Assembly (NCBI GenBank): GCA_017473945.1
Contig: JAFUIW010000116.1
Location: forward strand, 22,144-86,143
Origin: Methanobrevibacter sp.
GTDB taxonomy: Archaea; Methanobacteriota; Methanobacteria; Methanobacteriales; Methanobacteriaceae
Length of the DNA stretch: 64,000 nucleotides
Reading direction: 5' to 3'
The notes below the pieces were generated by a model, which was given only the letters and a program-made list of their open reading frames with translations, had not been told where the DNA came from and did not search any database. This document shows, one piece after another, positions 37,299 through 45,132 of the stretch; the first letter of the stretch is position 1; the number at the start of each line of letters is the position of its first letter. The position numbers were made by a program, and so were the translations under genes.

Positions 37299-39407
37299 AT
37301 GGCAACAGAATTCATAATTAGAAATGATAATAATCCGGAATTTATTCACAATGATTTATCAGATTATTTGGATGTTGAATCTATTTTAAAAGAAAAATAT
37401 GGATATATTTATGAAGCTATTCAAAATGAAGGATTTATATTGGAAAATAATTGGGGGGATGTTTTTAAAGAAATATTATTTGAAAATAAAGTTGTAGGAT
37501 TTACTTTTTATGAGTTAAATTCGGCAACGAATTTTATTTTAAATGAGATTTATATCCTGCCGGAATTTAGAGGCAATTCATTGTTTTTATTGGAAATTAA
37601 TATCATTCTTGCATCAGGAAACTCATTGAGTATTTTACAGCCAACAAAAAATATTGTTGAAATTTTAATTCATTATGGATTTGCATATAAATTAAATAAG
37701 AATATTGTAGCTAGTGCTATTAGTTTTGATTTTAAAAATGAGAATGTTTTATCCAATTCTAATGAAGGATTTGATGATGAACAAATAATGTCTTCTAATA
37801 TCTATGATTTAGATATTCGTTCTATTTTATTGCTTATGGATATTTCAACTCCTGGACGGAATATTATCTATTATCATGAAGAACTTGAAAATGATTTTAA
37901 TAGGTATGGGGAACGTAAACATTTAAATAATAGTTATTTTAATGAAATCAAAGAGTTATTCCTGCAGAATTCTGAAGAATTTACTCAAATAATGTTTGAT
38001 TTAAAAGATAAATTGCCAAAGTCTCAGTTGGGATTTGATATAGTTGTAGGGCATGGTGAAGAATTTTCAGATTATATGCAAGACATTGTTGATGAGGGAA
38101 TCATTTCTAAAAATAAAGCTCATAGAATTAAGGAAGTTTTAACAGAAGAATATGAACGTGGTGAAGTTACAGATGATGGAATAATTACTCGTTTTAACTT
38201 TTTCCTAAACGATTTGGATTCACAAATAGGCATATCAGATATTTTTCAGTTGAATACAAATTTATGCCCATATTGTCACAACCCAATAAATTTATCTGAT
38301 GAATCATGCTCAATTTGTGGTTATAATCTGTTTTTTGAACCTGATTTTGATTTTATGGATGATGATTTTGAAGAGGGATTTGTCATTGATAAAGACAATA
38401 TTTCTTCTTCTCTATCGGAATTATTTGAAAGACTGGATCGAAAATACAAGCTTGAAAATATTAATTATGGAAAAGATTATTCTACAAACCATGATTTAGA
38501 TCAATTTAAACTTTTAAAATTCATTGATGAATATCATAATTTAGATTTTGCATTTCTTATAATAAACAATTTAAAATTGCCTCAAGAGATATTTTCTGAA
38601 TTATTATTTAACGAAGGATATGTTACTTATGAAATCACTAAAGAAACTTGGTCTGATTTTGCCAATAGTGATTTAATTGTGGATGAATTGAAAGATATCT
38701 TAAGAGATAACGGACTAAAAGTTTCAGGGAAAAAACAGGAACTTATTGATAGAATTGGTGAAAGTGACATTTCATTCGATGAATTTGTCTCTGATAAGTT
38801 ATTTTTAACCCAAAAAGGTAAAGATTATTTAAATGATTATTCATGGATTGAACTTTACATGAATTTTTTAAGTATGTTCGATTTTGATGATTTTAACAGA
38901 TTTCATGATGTTAATGATGGGGATTTCAACGAAATTGTTTCAGAATATCTTGATGAACATATTAAACTGGCTAAAAAGAAAAGAGATTTTGACTATTTGA
39001 TAAATTGTTTTTCCTCTAAAGCAATATTTGCGGAACTGGATGAAAATATGGATGATTCACTAAAATGGGAAATGAGAAGATTTTGTTTAGCAATCAATCC
39101 AGTATATTTGGATAAGTCTTATTATAATTTTTATATTCCTTTAAACAAAGAAAATATAGATAATTTAAGGTTATTGAATGATAAATTTTCAATTGATATG
39201 TTAATGGATTCATTTGATGAGTCTTGGGATTATTTTAAATTCAATAGGTGCATTGTTTCAAAAGATGATGCTAAAGCTATTCTTAAAAGACTATTGAATA
39301 ATCATGAAGATTTAAAATTAATTAATAAAGAAATTAAAGACATGTACTTTGGGAAAAATCGCATGGACAATACTCTTCAGACGGATTTAAATGATTATTT
39401 TAAATGA
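37299..39407 (+). CDS. GNAT - zinc ribbon - SAP multidomain protein
   Basis: 702 residues. N-terminal acetyltransferase-like region (about 45-135) with EIYILPEFRGNSLF, the GNAT acetyl-CoA loop in weak form; zinc ribbon C323PYC...CSIC340; SAP DNA-binding motif (about 458-487, VDELKDILRDNGLKVSGKK); then a C-terminal helical domain of about 200 residues with KGKDYLNDYSWIELYM. The last 320 residues are clearly homologous to the whole 342-residue protein at 41,263-42,291. Island gene, 45 nt after the DUF4062 gene on the same strand. Role unknown; nucleic-acid binding is expected. Confidence 0.65.
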   Translation: MATEFIIRNDNNPEFIHNDLSDYLDVESILKEKYGYIYEAIQNEGFILENNWGDVFKEILFENKVVGFTFYELNSATNFILNEIYILPEFRGNSLFLLEINIILASGNSLSILQPTKNIVEILIHYGFAYKLNKNIVASAISFDFKNENVLSNSNEGFDDEQIMSSNIYDLDIRSILLLMDISTPGRNIIYYHEELENDFNRYGERKHLNNSYFNEIKELFLQNSEEFTQIMFDLKDKLPKSQLGFDIVVGHGEEFSDYMQDIVDEGIISKNKAHRIKEVLTEEYERGEVTDDGIITRFNFFLNDLDSQIGISDIFQLNTNLCPYCHNPINLSDESCSICGYNLFFEPDFDFMDDDFEEGFVIDKDNISSSLSELFERLDRKYKLENINYGKDYSTNHDLDQFKLLKFIDEYHNLDFAFLIINNLKLPQEIFSELLFNEGYVTYEITKETWSDFANSDLIVDELKDILRDNGLKVSGKKQELIDRIGESDISFDEFVSDKLFLTQKGKDYLNDYSWIELYMNFLSMFDFDDFNRFHDVNDGDFNEIVSEYLDEHIKLAKKKRDFDYLINCFSSKAIFAELDENMDDSLKWEMRRFCLAINPVYLDKSYYNFYIPLNKENIDNLRLLNDKFSIDMLMDSFDESWDYFKFNRCIVSKDDAKAILKRLLNNHEDLKLINKEIKDMYFGKNRMDNTLQTDLNDYFK

Positions 39408-39423
39408 TTTGGAGTTGGTTTTT

Positions 39424-39543
39424 TCATAATCCAAATTCCTCTTTGAATTTCCTATAGAAATTGTAATCATTTTTTAATTGCTTTTTAACAAATTTGATTA
39501 ATTCGTCATCTTTTAGATTATAAAGGATGTCTTTAATTTCCAT
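39424..39543 (-). pseudogene. C-terminal fragment of a SWIM-type gene, left of the IS element
   Basis: 39 codons (MEIKDILYNLKDDELIKFVK ... KEEFGL). They match the region following the SWIM finger of the intact gene at 42,327 (SSIDENQLRDFLKNEMEQNP ... DKFGQ) in layout. The N-terminal half lies on the other side of the IS element at 41,009-41,259, on the same strand. Confidence 0.6.
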
Positions 39544-39558
39544 AAATTTATCTTAATC

Positions 39559-40994
39559 GTGCAAGAATACCACGACCTCTTTTTAGGTCGTGGATGAATT
39601 GCACAAAAACAGGGTATGGATATTATTAGTTTTCAAATGCTCTCTCACTATTTGTTTATATTATGGTTATTTAATATTATTATTGTGTGTTTTTTATAAT
39701 TTGTAAAAAATTTTAAAAAACCCGTTTTTGGATGTGATTCATGTGTTTTCTGAATATAATACTGTTAATAAAGGTATTGTGGTTAAATTGTATCCTGATG
39801 AAAGTATGAGGGATAAAATTAATCAGAATATTGGTAATGCCAGGTTTACCTGGAATAAATTATTACAGGAATATCAGGAAACATTTGAATTGTTTAAAAA
39901 ACAAGGATACACAAAGTTACAATGCAACATAAAAACATTCAATACAATGTTGAATATGCTGAAAACACAATATTCATTCTTGTATGAAAGTGAGTCAAGC
40001 AGTTTGCAGCAGGTTTTCCGTGACCTATTACAGGTATTTAAAAGATTCTTCAACAATACATCCGGTTATCCTAGATTCAAATCCAAAAAGAATCCAAAAC
40101 ATAGCTTCAGAATACAAAACAACAATAATATCAAAGTACAGGACAACATAATTGTTTTACCAAAATTGGGACAAGTACATTACAGAACCAGCAACCATTA
40201 TAAAAAACTACTAAAAGAATCTAAAATCAACAATGTAACAATTAAAAAGGAGCACGGTCACTTTTATGCAGTTTTCAACATAGAAACAAATGTAGAGACA
40301 ATGGATTATACGTATAATATTGTGGGAATTGATCTTGGTATGAGAACATTAGCAACCCTCAGCAACGGACTAAAGATAGCCAATTTAGACACCACATATG
40401 AGGATGAAATGATTAAAAAATACCAAAAAAGCCTATCACGAAAAAAATACAACAGCACCCGCTACAACAAAACACTAAAAAAACTCGGCAAATGGATAAA
40501 AAGAAAAAACAACCGCATAAAAGATGCATACCACAAATTAAGCCACTACCTAGTCAAAACATACGACCTAATCTGTATGGAAACACTAGACATACGCGAA
40601 ATGTTCGAACAAACCGATTATAGCAAAAAACTACAGAATATCAGCTGGTACAAGTTAGTGGAAATGATCAAATACAAATGCCAATGGCACGATAAAATAT
40701 TCGTCCAAATAAGCCAATGGCACCCATCCAGCAAAAACTGTAACGTATGCGGATACTACAACAAAGATCTAGGCGACGAAAAAAAATGGACATGCCCACA
40801 CTGCAAAACACAACACGACAGAGACATAAACGCAGCAAAAAACATCAAACAAGAAGGATTCAGACTTCTTAAAGAAAAAAATAAAATGAACCTCAGGGAC
40901 TGGGGGGATAGCACGGTAATACTACTTTCGTGGGAAAGTACCGGCCCGTGAAGTAAGAATCCTCGACCTCTTCCAAGGTCGAGGTAGTTCAATC
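39559..40994 (+). mobile_element. IS200/IS605-family element carrying only tnpB
   Basis: The ends carry matching subterminal hairpins: left CCACGACCT / AGGTCGTGG (39570-39578, 39585-39593), right CCTCGACCT / AGGTCGAGG (40961-40969, 40976-40984). AATC lies at both boundaries (39555-39558 and 40991-40994), consistent with single-strand cleavage sites rather than target duplication. No tnpA transposase is present. The element splits a SWIM zinc-finger gene. Exact ends are uncertain by a few bases. Confidence 0.8.
39728..40951 (+). CDS. tnpB: TnpB RNA-guided nuclease of the IS605 element
   Basis: 407 residues, Cas12-ancestor family. N-terminal helical region with GNARFTWNKLLQEY; RuvC Asp in VGIDLGMRTLAT; Glu in ICMETLDIREM; zinc finger CNVCGYYN ... 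CPHCKTQ; final RuvC Asp in HDRDINAAKNI. All catalytic and zinc residues are present, so it should be active. TTG start; no ATG exists before residue 26. The nuclease works with an RNA from the 3' end of its own gene and right end; its usual role is to keep the element by cutting empty sites. Confidence 0.9.
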   Translation: MDVIHVFSEYNTVNKGIVVKLYPDESMRDKINQNIGNARFTWNKLLQEYQETFELFKKQGYTKLQCNIKTFNTMLNMLKTQYSFLYESESSSLQQVFRDLLQVFKRFFNNTSGYPRFKSKKNPKHSFRIQNNNNIKVQDNIIVLPKLGQVHYRTSNHYKKLLKESKINNVTIKKEHGHFYAVFNIETNVETMDYTYNIVGIDLGMRTLATLSNGLKIANLDTTYEDEMIKKYQKSLSRKKYNSTRYNKTLKKLGKWIKRKNNRIKDAYHKLSHYLVKTYDLICMETLDIREMFEQTDYSKKLQNISWYKLVEMIKYKCQWHDKIFVQISQWHPSSKNCNVCGYYNKDLGDEKKWTCPHCKTQHDRDINAAKNIKQEGFRLLKEKNKMNLRDWGDSTVILLSWESTGP

Positions 40995-41014
40995 TTGTTG
41001 TCTGGAACTTATTC
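40850..41014 (+). ncRNA. predicted TnpB guide (omega) RNA
   Basis: By family rule the guide RNA spans the 3' part of tnpB and the right end, including the hairpin at 40961-40984, and continues into flanking DNA as guide. Guide would begin near 40995 (TTGTTGTCTGG...), within the disrupted SWIM gene. Limits are inferred, not measured. Confidence 0.5.
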
Positions 41015-41259
41015 ATTTGACAATAAGTGGAGACATACGGCCATATGCTCGCAGGATTCCTCCCCACAATCGCACGAAATGGAATCAACATATTTATTGT
41101 CATATAATTTAATTTTTACTTTAAACTTATTTTCATCTAAAACAGTTGCATTGACTGTATTTCCAGTTTTTTCAATAAATTTAACGCGCCCTGATTTATA
41201 ATAGTTTTTGCCAGTTCCGTTTTTACGATAGTGAAAATCTAACTGCCATTAATATCCAT
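41009..41259 (-). pseudogene. N-terminal part of the SWIM zinc-finger gene cut by the IS
   Basis: Starting with ATG at 41259, a one-base loss after codon 3 shifts the frame; in the restored frame it reads WQLDFHYRKNGTGKNYY ... and includes a full SWIM finger CDCGEESCEH (CxCx4CxH) before a stop at 41009. The intact relative at 42,327 begins similarly (WELSFDGK) and continues past the finger for about 180 residues. It lies 3 nt after the SAP-protein stop on the same strand, so the two formed an operon. Confidence 0.7.
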
Positions 41260-41262
41260 CAA

Positions 41263-42291
41263 TCAAAAAATCATTTCATTCAAATAATTTTCACATAAAT
41301 CATCGAATTTTTCTTCATCAAATAGTTCATTTAAAAATTCATAAGCTTCTTTTTTGGAAACAAATTCTTTTTCAAGATTCATGGAATCCCAAACATTGTT
41401 AAATATTTCCTCAAGGTTATCAATCTCTAATTGGGATGCGTAACTTCTAATGCCATCAATGTCATAGTAATTTAAAAGGACATACATGCTATAATAATCT
41501 TCATAATCGTAAATTGGATTGATTCTAAAAATATAATTCTTAATCTCTTCTATCAATGCTTCGTAGGTATCCTCTGCATAGATATAGATAAATGCGCGAG
41601 CATTTATACAATCACTGACATATCCAAAGTCTTCACATTCATGTGCATGTTCCAGATGTTTATCGATATATTCAAAGCCCATTTGGATTAAATCATCAGA
41701 TTCATTTTCATCAACGAATTTATAAAAATCATCAAATTCAAAATCATTTAGGCAAATATCATATAAATCAATCCATTCGAAATCATTTAGGAATTTTTTA
41801 CCATTTTCTGCAAGTTCAAACTCACAATTATCAAAATCAAGTGATGTAACATTTTCAAGTGCTAATTTAACTAATTTTTTCTTTTTACCTGACGCGTTTA
41901 TTCCATGTTTTTTTAAAATATTTGTCAGTTCATTTGCATTCATTTTTAAGATTTCATTTTCAAAATCAACAGTATCTGATGCAATTGGGGTTATATAATT
42001 ATTTTCTATAATGTTTTGTCTAAGAAGATAGTCGCCATGAACAGTTTTAAATTCAAGGTTTTCAAAAATTTTATCTAAATTAGGTTCATTTTTTAAATAA
42101 AGTAATATTTGATAGGTGTCATAGTCAAATGACCCTGTAGGATAGTCTTTTCCAAAAATAATGTCCTCGTCAAGAACATAACCTGTATTTTTACGACTAA
42201 AAATGGAAAAGGGACTATTTCTTGCATCATAAACGATGCCGTTGTCGTCGGAATATATTTTCTTTAATTTGGTCAAATCACTTCTTTTCAT
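41263..42291 (-). CDS. SAP-domain protein, paralogue of the 702-residue protein
   Basis: 342 residues. A SAP motif (about 117-148, ANELTNILKKHGINASGKKK) is followed by the helical domain with GKKFLNDFEWIDLYDICL. The whole length lines up with the C-terminal 320 residues of the protein at 37,299-39,407 (GKDYPTG / GKDYSTN; LNDFEWIDLY / LNDYSWIELY; RINPIYDYEDYYSMYVLL / AINPVYLDKSYYNFYIPL). It lacks the GNAT and zinc ribbon parts. Divergent from the SWIM gene with only 35 nt between the starts, so promoters overlap and messages are probably leaderless. Function unknown, DNA binding likely. Confidence 0.65.
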   Translation of the reverse strand: MKRSDLTKLKKIYSDDNGIVYDARNSPFSIFSRKNTGYVLDEDIIFGKDYPTGSFDYDTYQILLYLKNEPNLDKIFENLEFKTVHGDYLLRQNIIENNYITPIASDTVDFENEILKMNANELTNILKKHGINASGKKKKLVKLALENVTSLDFDNCEFELAENGKKFLNDFEWIDLYDICLNDFEFDDFYKFVDENESDDLIQMGFEYIDKHLEHAHECEDFGYVSDCINARAFIYIYAEDTYEALIEEIKNYIFRINPIYDYEDYYSMYVLLNYYDIDGIRSYASQLEIDNLEEIFNNVWDSMNLEKEFVSKKEAYEFLNELFDEEKFDDLCENYLNEMIF

Positions 42292-42326
42292 AATATTATT
42301 TATCTGATAGGTAAATATATAATTAT

Positions 42327-43052
42327 ATGAACGGTTGGGAGTTAAGTTTTGATGGGAAATCTTTAGATGATGCGCAAAAGTGTGAAGTTGAAATTTTGAA
42401 TGTTGAAGATAGAGAGATTATTGCCAAAGTTGATGGTTTTGAAGTAGTGGCACCAATTGTCTTTCACTCTCCCCATCATGTTTTCTGTAGTTGTAAATCA
42501 AAATATTCTTGCAAACATGAAGCTGCGTTAATATATTATATTGAAAAACATTCAGAATTGTTAAATTGTCAAAGCGAAGAGGATTTAATTAGTTCAATTG
42601 ATGAAAATCAGCTGCGTGATTTTCTGAAAAATGAGATGGAACAAAATCCAAAACTTAAAAAGGCTTTTTTAGATAAATTTGGCCAGGAAGATGTAATCGA
42701 TAAAGAATATTATATTGAAAAATTAAATCAGGTATTCCGCTCAGGTGAAGACGGGTCCTTTGCGGATTTTGGAATTTACAATATAGATATGATGGAATAT
42801 GCATTATCGGAGTTCATGGATAATGAACTGCCAAAAATACTGGGTATGTGTGAACATTCCTTTGCATGTAGTTTGGTTGAAAAGATAGCAGAAGTATTAG
42901 GGGATGATTTGGCAGTAAGTCATGATTCATGGTATGACTTAGCGGAAGACTTTATGGAGTACGTTTATATTTTGGAAGATTCAATCTATTTAACTTCGGA
43001 TGAGAGAAAATCACTTGAAAGAGCTACAAGTGAGATAGTAAGCTATTTATAG
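42327..43052 (+). CDS. SWIM zinc-finger protein
   Basis: 241 residues. SWIM finger CSCKSKYSCKHEAAL (CxCx5CxH, about residues 51-61), preceded by a small beta domain (WELSFDGKSLDDAQKCEVEI) and followed by helices rich in acidic residues. SWIM fingers bind DNA or proteins. Intact counterpart of the gene split by the IS element. Starts 35 nt from the divergent SAP-domain gene. Function unknown. Confidence 0.7.
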   Translation: MNGWELSFDGKSLDDAQKCEVEILNVEDREIIAKVDGFEVVAPIVFHSPHHVFCSCKSKYSCKHEAALIYYIEKHSELLNCQSEEDLISSIDENQLRDFLKNEMEQNPKLKKAFLDKFGQEDVIDKEYYIEKLNQVFRSGEDGSFADFGIYNIDMMEYALSEFMDNELPKILGMCEHSFACSLVEKIAEVLGDDLAVSHDSWYDLAEDFMEYVYILEDSIYLTSDERKSLERATSEIVSYL

Positions 43053-43177
43053 ATAATATTTTACAGATGTTTGAGTAGTTAATTTTATATAGTATGGTTT
43101 TTTCACTACAATTTTACGAAATGGAGTCAATTTTGGACCTAAAACTTTAAATAAGTTAAATATAATAATGTATTCTC

Positions 43178-43579
43178 ATGTATTACTACAAATTCGAGTC
43201 AATAGATTTTGAAGAGCAATATTCTTTTGAACTAACGCACTGGAAAAAATTCACTTCAGAAGAATTGGATGAAATGGTCATAAAATCAATTAAAACTTAT
43301 GTTGAAAAAGATTATGATACTTATCTAAATTTTCCATGTCATCTGGATATTGGTGATTTATTTTTTGATGAAAGTCTTCCGGATACTTTAGTTAATATGT
43401 TTGGATTTAAAAAGATAGATTTTGAAAGTAAGGTCGAATATGGTGGAGAATCATTATTCAGTGATGATTTCCGACATAAGGACAGGAAAAATTTTAAAGA
43501 AATATTAAAAGATGTTAAAGTTCCTAAATGTGAAAGTTGTAATGAAGAGAATTGTTTAATTGAAAATGAAAGGTTTTAA
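43178..43579 (+). CDS. unknown island protein
   Basis: 133 residues, acidic, soluble. C-terminal CESCNEENC could bind a metal. No family recognised. The leader has no ribosome site; start taken at the first ATG. Ends 29 nt before the next gene, on the same strand. Confidence 0.45.
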   Translation: MYYYKFESIDFEEQYSFELTHWKKFTSEELDEMVIKSIKTYVEKDYDTYLNFPCHLDIGDLFFDESLPDTLVNMFGFKKIDFESKVEYGGESLFSDDFRHKDRKNFKEILKDVKVPKCESCNEENCLIENERF

Positions 43580-43608
43580 ATTGAAATCAATTAATGGAGG
43601 TCATGGTT

Positions 43609-43884
43609 ATGGGTTTAACTCCTCAACAAGCTTTGTTAAATTTAGAGAGATACATATATTATGAAGTTTATTATGGTGATAAAAGATATGGTTTTTGTAG
43701 TGAATATGATAAAAATGAATTTGAAGAAAAATATTCAAATAAATTTGTTTTTAAAGAGTTTAATTTTAATTATGATGATTTGTTATTCACATCTCGATTA
43801 GAAAAGTTAATAAAATTATTGGAATCCAATAAGGAAAAAATTGATGAAGAATTAAAAACTAAACGTATAAGTGATATTCTTTAA
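43609..43884 (+). CDS. unknown small island protein
   Basis: 91 residues from the ATG at 43609, 8 nt after GGAGG (43596-43600); two earlier in-frame ATGs (43594, 43603) overlap or crowd this site. Many aromatic residues in the first half (RYIYYEVYYGDKRYGF) and a charged C-terminal helix. No family recognised. Last gene before the rio1 3' end. Confidence 0.5.
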   Translation: MGLTPQQALLNLERYIYYEVYYGDKRYGFCSEYDKNEFEEKYSNKFVFKEFNFNYDDLLFTSRLEKLIKLLESNKEKIDEELKTKRISDIL

Positions 43885-43918
43885 TGTTTATTAATGGATT
43901 AAAATGTATAATGTTTTT

Positions 43919-43944
43919 ATCTAAAATTTGGGGTTGACATATTC
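43919..43944. repeat. rio1 3' end, proposed integration site
   Basis: The last seven rio1 codons and stop plus two flanking bases. Nearly identical 26-base copies at 34082 and 34879 lie at the other edge of the island. Integrases often target gene 3' ends in such a way that the gene is restored. Confidence 0.7.
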
Positions 43945-44694
43945 CCAAACTTCTTCAAAACTAGTTTCAACTCCAAGTTTGGTATATTCACGAACAAGTG
44001 TGTTAATGTCACGTTCTAGGAGTTCTTTTGAAATTGGATTGTCTAATACTACGGATTGTGAAACGTCAATGATGACTGGTTCTTCATTTAAATTTAGGAT
44101 GTTGTAATTGGATAAGTCACCATGAACCAGTTTTGCTTCTCTGACAAACAGCTTTAACTGTACAAGCAGTTTGTTCCAGAATTTCTCAGGATCTTGTGGG
44201 GGTTGGTTTCTGACGGGTTGTGCAGGATTCCCGTTTTCATCACCGATGAATTCAATCAGCAACACGTTATTCGCACTTGTAATTGGCTTTGGTACGGTAA
44301 CGCCAGCATCATATAATCGTGTAAGGTTCTTGAATTCTTTTGTAACCCAGGAGTATATGATTTTCCTTTTATTTTTGGTTTTAACGTTAAATCTTGGATC
44401 GCCTTTAAGGTAGTAATCCATCTTTTTAAAATCAGAAGTAGCTATCCTGTAGATTTTAACCGCAATGAATTTCTCATCATCAGTTATTCCGGTTAAAACG
44501 TTAGCCTCTTTTCCAGTACTTATTGCACCGTTTAAAATATCGATATGGCCCTGATTAGCTAATTTATACAAAGTTTCTAAAGTTATTTTATCAAAAACTT
44601 CATTTCCGGTTTTTCGCTCTGAATTGTCTTTCTTTCTTTTTTCAGAGTGGATTTTTTGATGCTTGGCATCAGCTTTAGCTACTTTTGGATCCAT
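43921..44694 (-). CDS. rio1: RIO1 serine protein kinase
   Basis: 257 residues. RIO kinase fold: STGKEANVLTG in place of a P-loop, FIAVKIYRIATSDFK with catalytic Lys, LLIEFIGDENG hinge, LVHGDLSNYNIL catalytic loop (Asp and Asn) and VIIDVSQ metal loop. In archaea RIO1 acts in small-subunit ribosome maturation. Follows eIF1A by 26 nt on the same strand, the usual archaeal pairing. The 3' end seems to be the island attachment site but the protein is complete (ends EYVNPKF). Confidence 0.93.
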   Translation of the reverse strand: MDPKVAKADAKHQKIHSEKRKKDNSERKTGNEVFDKITLETLYKLANQGHIDILNGAISTGKEANVLTGITDDEKFIAVKIYRIATSDFKKMDYYLKGDPRFNVKTKNKRKIIYSWVTKEFKNLTRLYDAGVTVPKPITSANNVLLIEFIGDENGNPAQPVRNQPPQDPEKFWNKLLVQLKLFVREAKLVHGDLSNYNILNLNEEPVIIDVSQSVVLDNPISKELLERDINTLVREYTKLGVETSFEEVWEYVNPKF

Positions 44695-44720
44695 TTATAT
44701 CAAAAAAATAAGTAGTAAGA

Positions 44721-45026
44721 CTACATTTTTAAGTAGCCTTTTCTTTCAAGCCAATTGGATTCTGTTTTTGTGTATCTCCAAATTACGTCTGCTTTTTCAT
44801 CAGCTTGGAAGTCCCATGGTTTTACAAGGATTACGTCTCCTTCACGAATCCAAATACGTTTTTTCATTTTTCCAGGGATTCTGGTCATTCTTATATTTCC
44901 ATCAGCACAGCGGACTTTAAGTTTTCCGTGTCCCATTATTTGTTCAACTACTCCAGGTATTTCTCCTTTTTTAGGAGTTCTTACCCTTCTGTACTCTTGT
45001 TGATTATTGTTATTAGGTCTTGACAA
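44721..45026 (-). CDS. eif1A: translation initiation factor 1A
   Basis: 101 residues, OB fold: VEQIMGHGKLKVRCADGNIRMTRIPGKMKKRIWIREGDVILVKPWDFQ is the aIF1A signature. It binds the A site of the 30S subunit during initiation. First gene of the eIF1A-rio1 operon. GGAGAG before the ATG. Complete. Confidence 0.95.
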   Translation of the reverse strand: MSRPNNNNQQEYRRVRTPKKGEIPGVVEQIMGHGKLKVRCADGNIRMTRIPGKMKKRIWIREGDVILVKPWDFQADEKADVIWRYTKTESNWLERKGYLKM

Positions 45027-45132
45027 ATACTCTCCTCCAAAAAATATAATAATTTCTCATTAGATTAAATTATTTATATATTTATTGATATATTATATAT
45101 TAATTTATTGGATAATATATAAGGAGATAACT

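Noticed and set aside
39728..40951. A Cas12-like CRISPR effector
   Set aside because: RuvC and zinc motifs fit, but size (about 407 residues), flanking IS605-type hairpins and the absence of any repeat-spacer array or cas genes make it TnpB.
40756..41103. A minus-strand protein across the right end of the IS element
   Set aside because: It is antisense to tnpB and crosses the IS boundary, with no family likeness; the real minus-strand coding trace there is the SWIM fragment in another frame.
43919..43944. Chance similarity of the rio1 end to the 34-kb repeats
   Set aside because: 24 of 26 bases agree and the implied amino acids and stop are the same in frame, which is unlikely by chance even in A/T-rich DNA, although a genome-wide count is needed.
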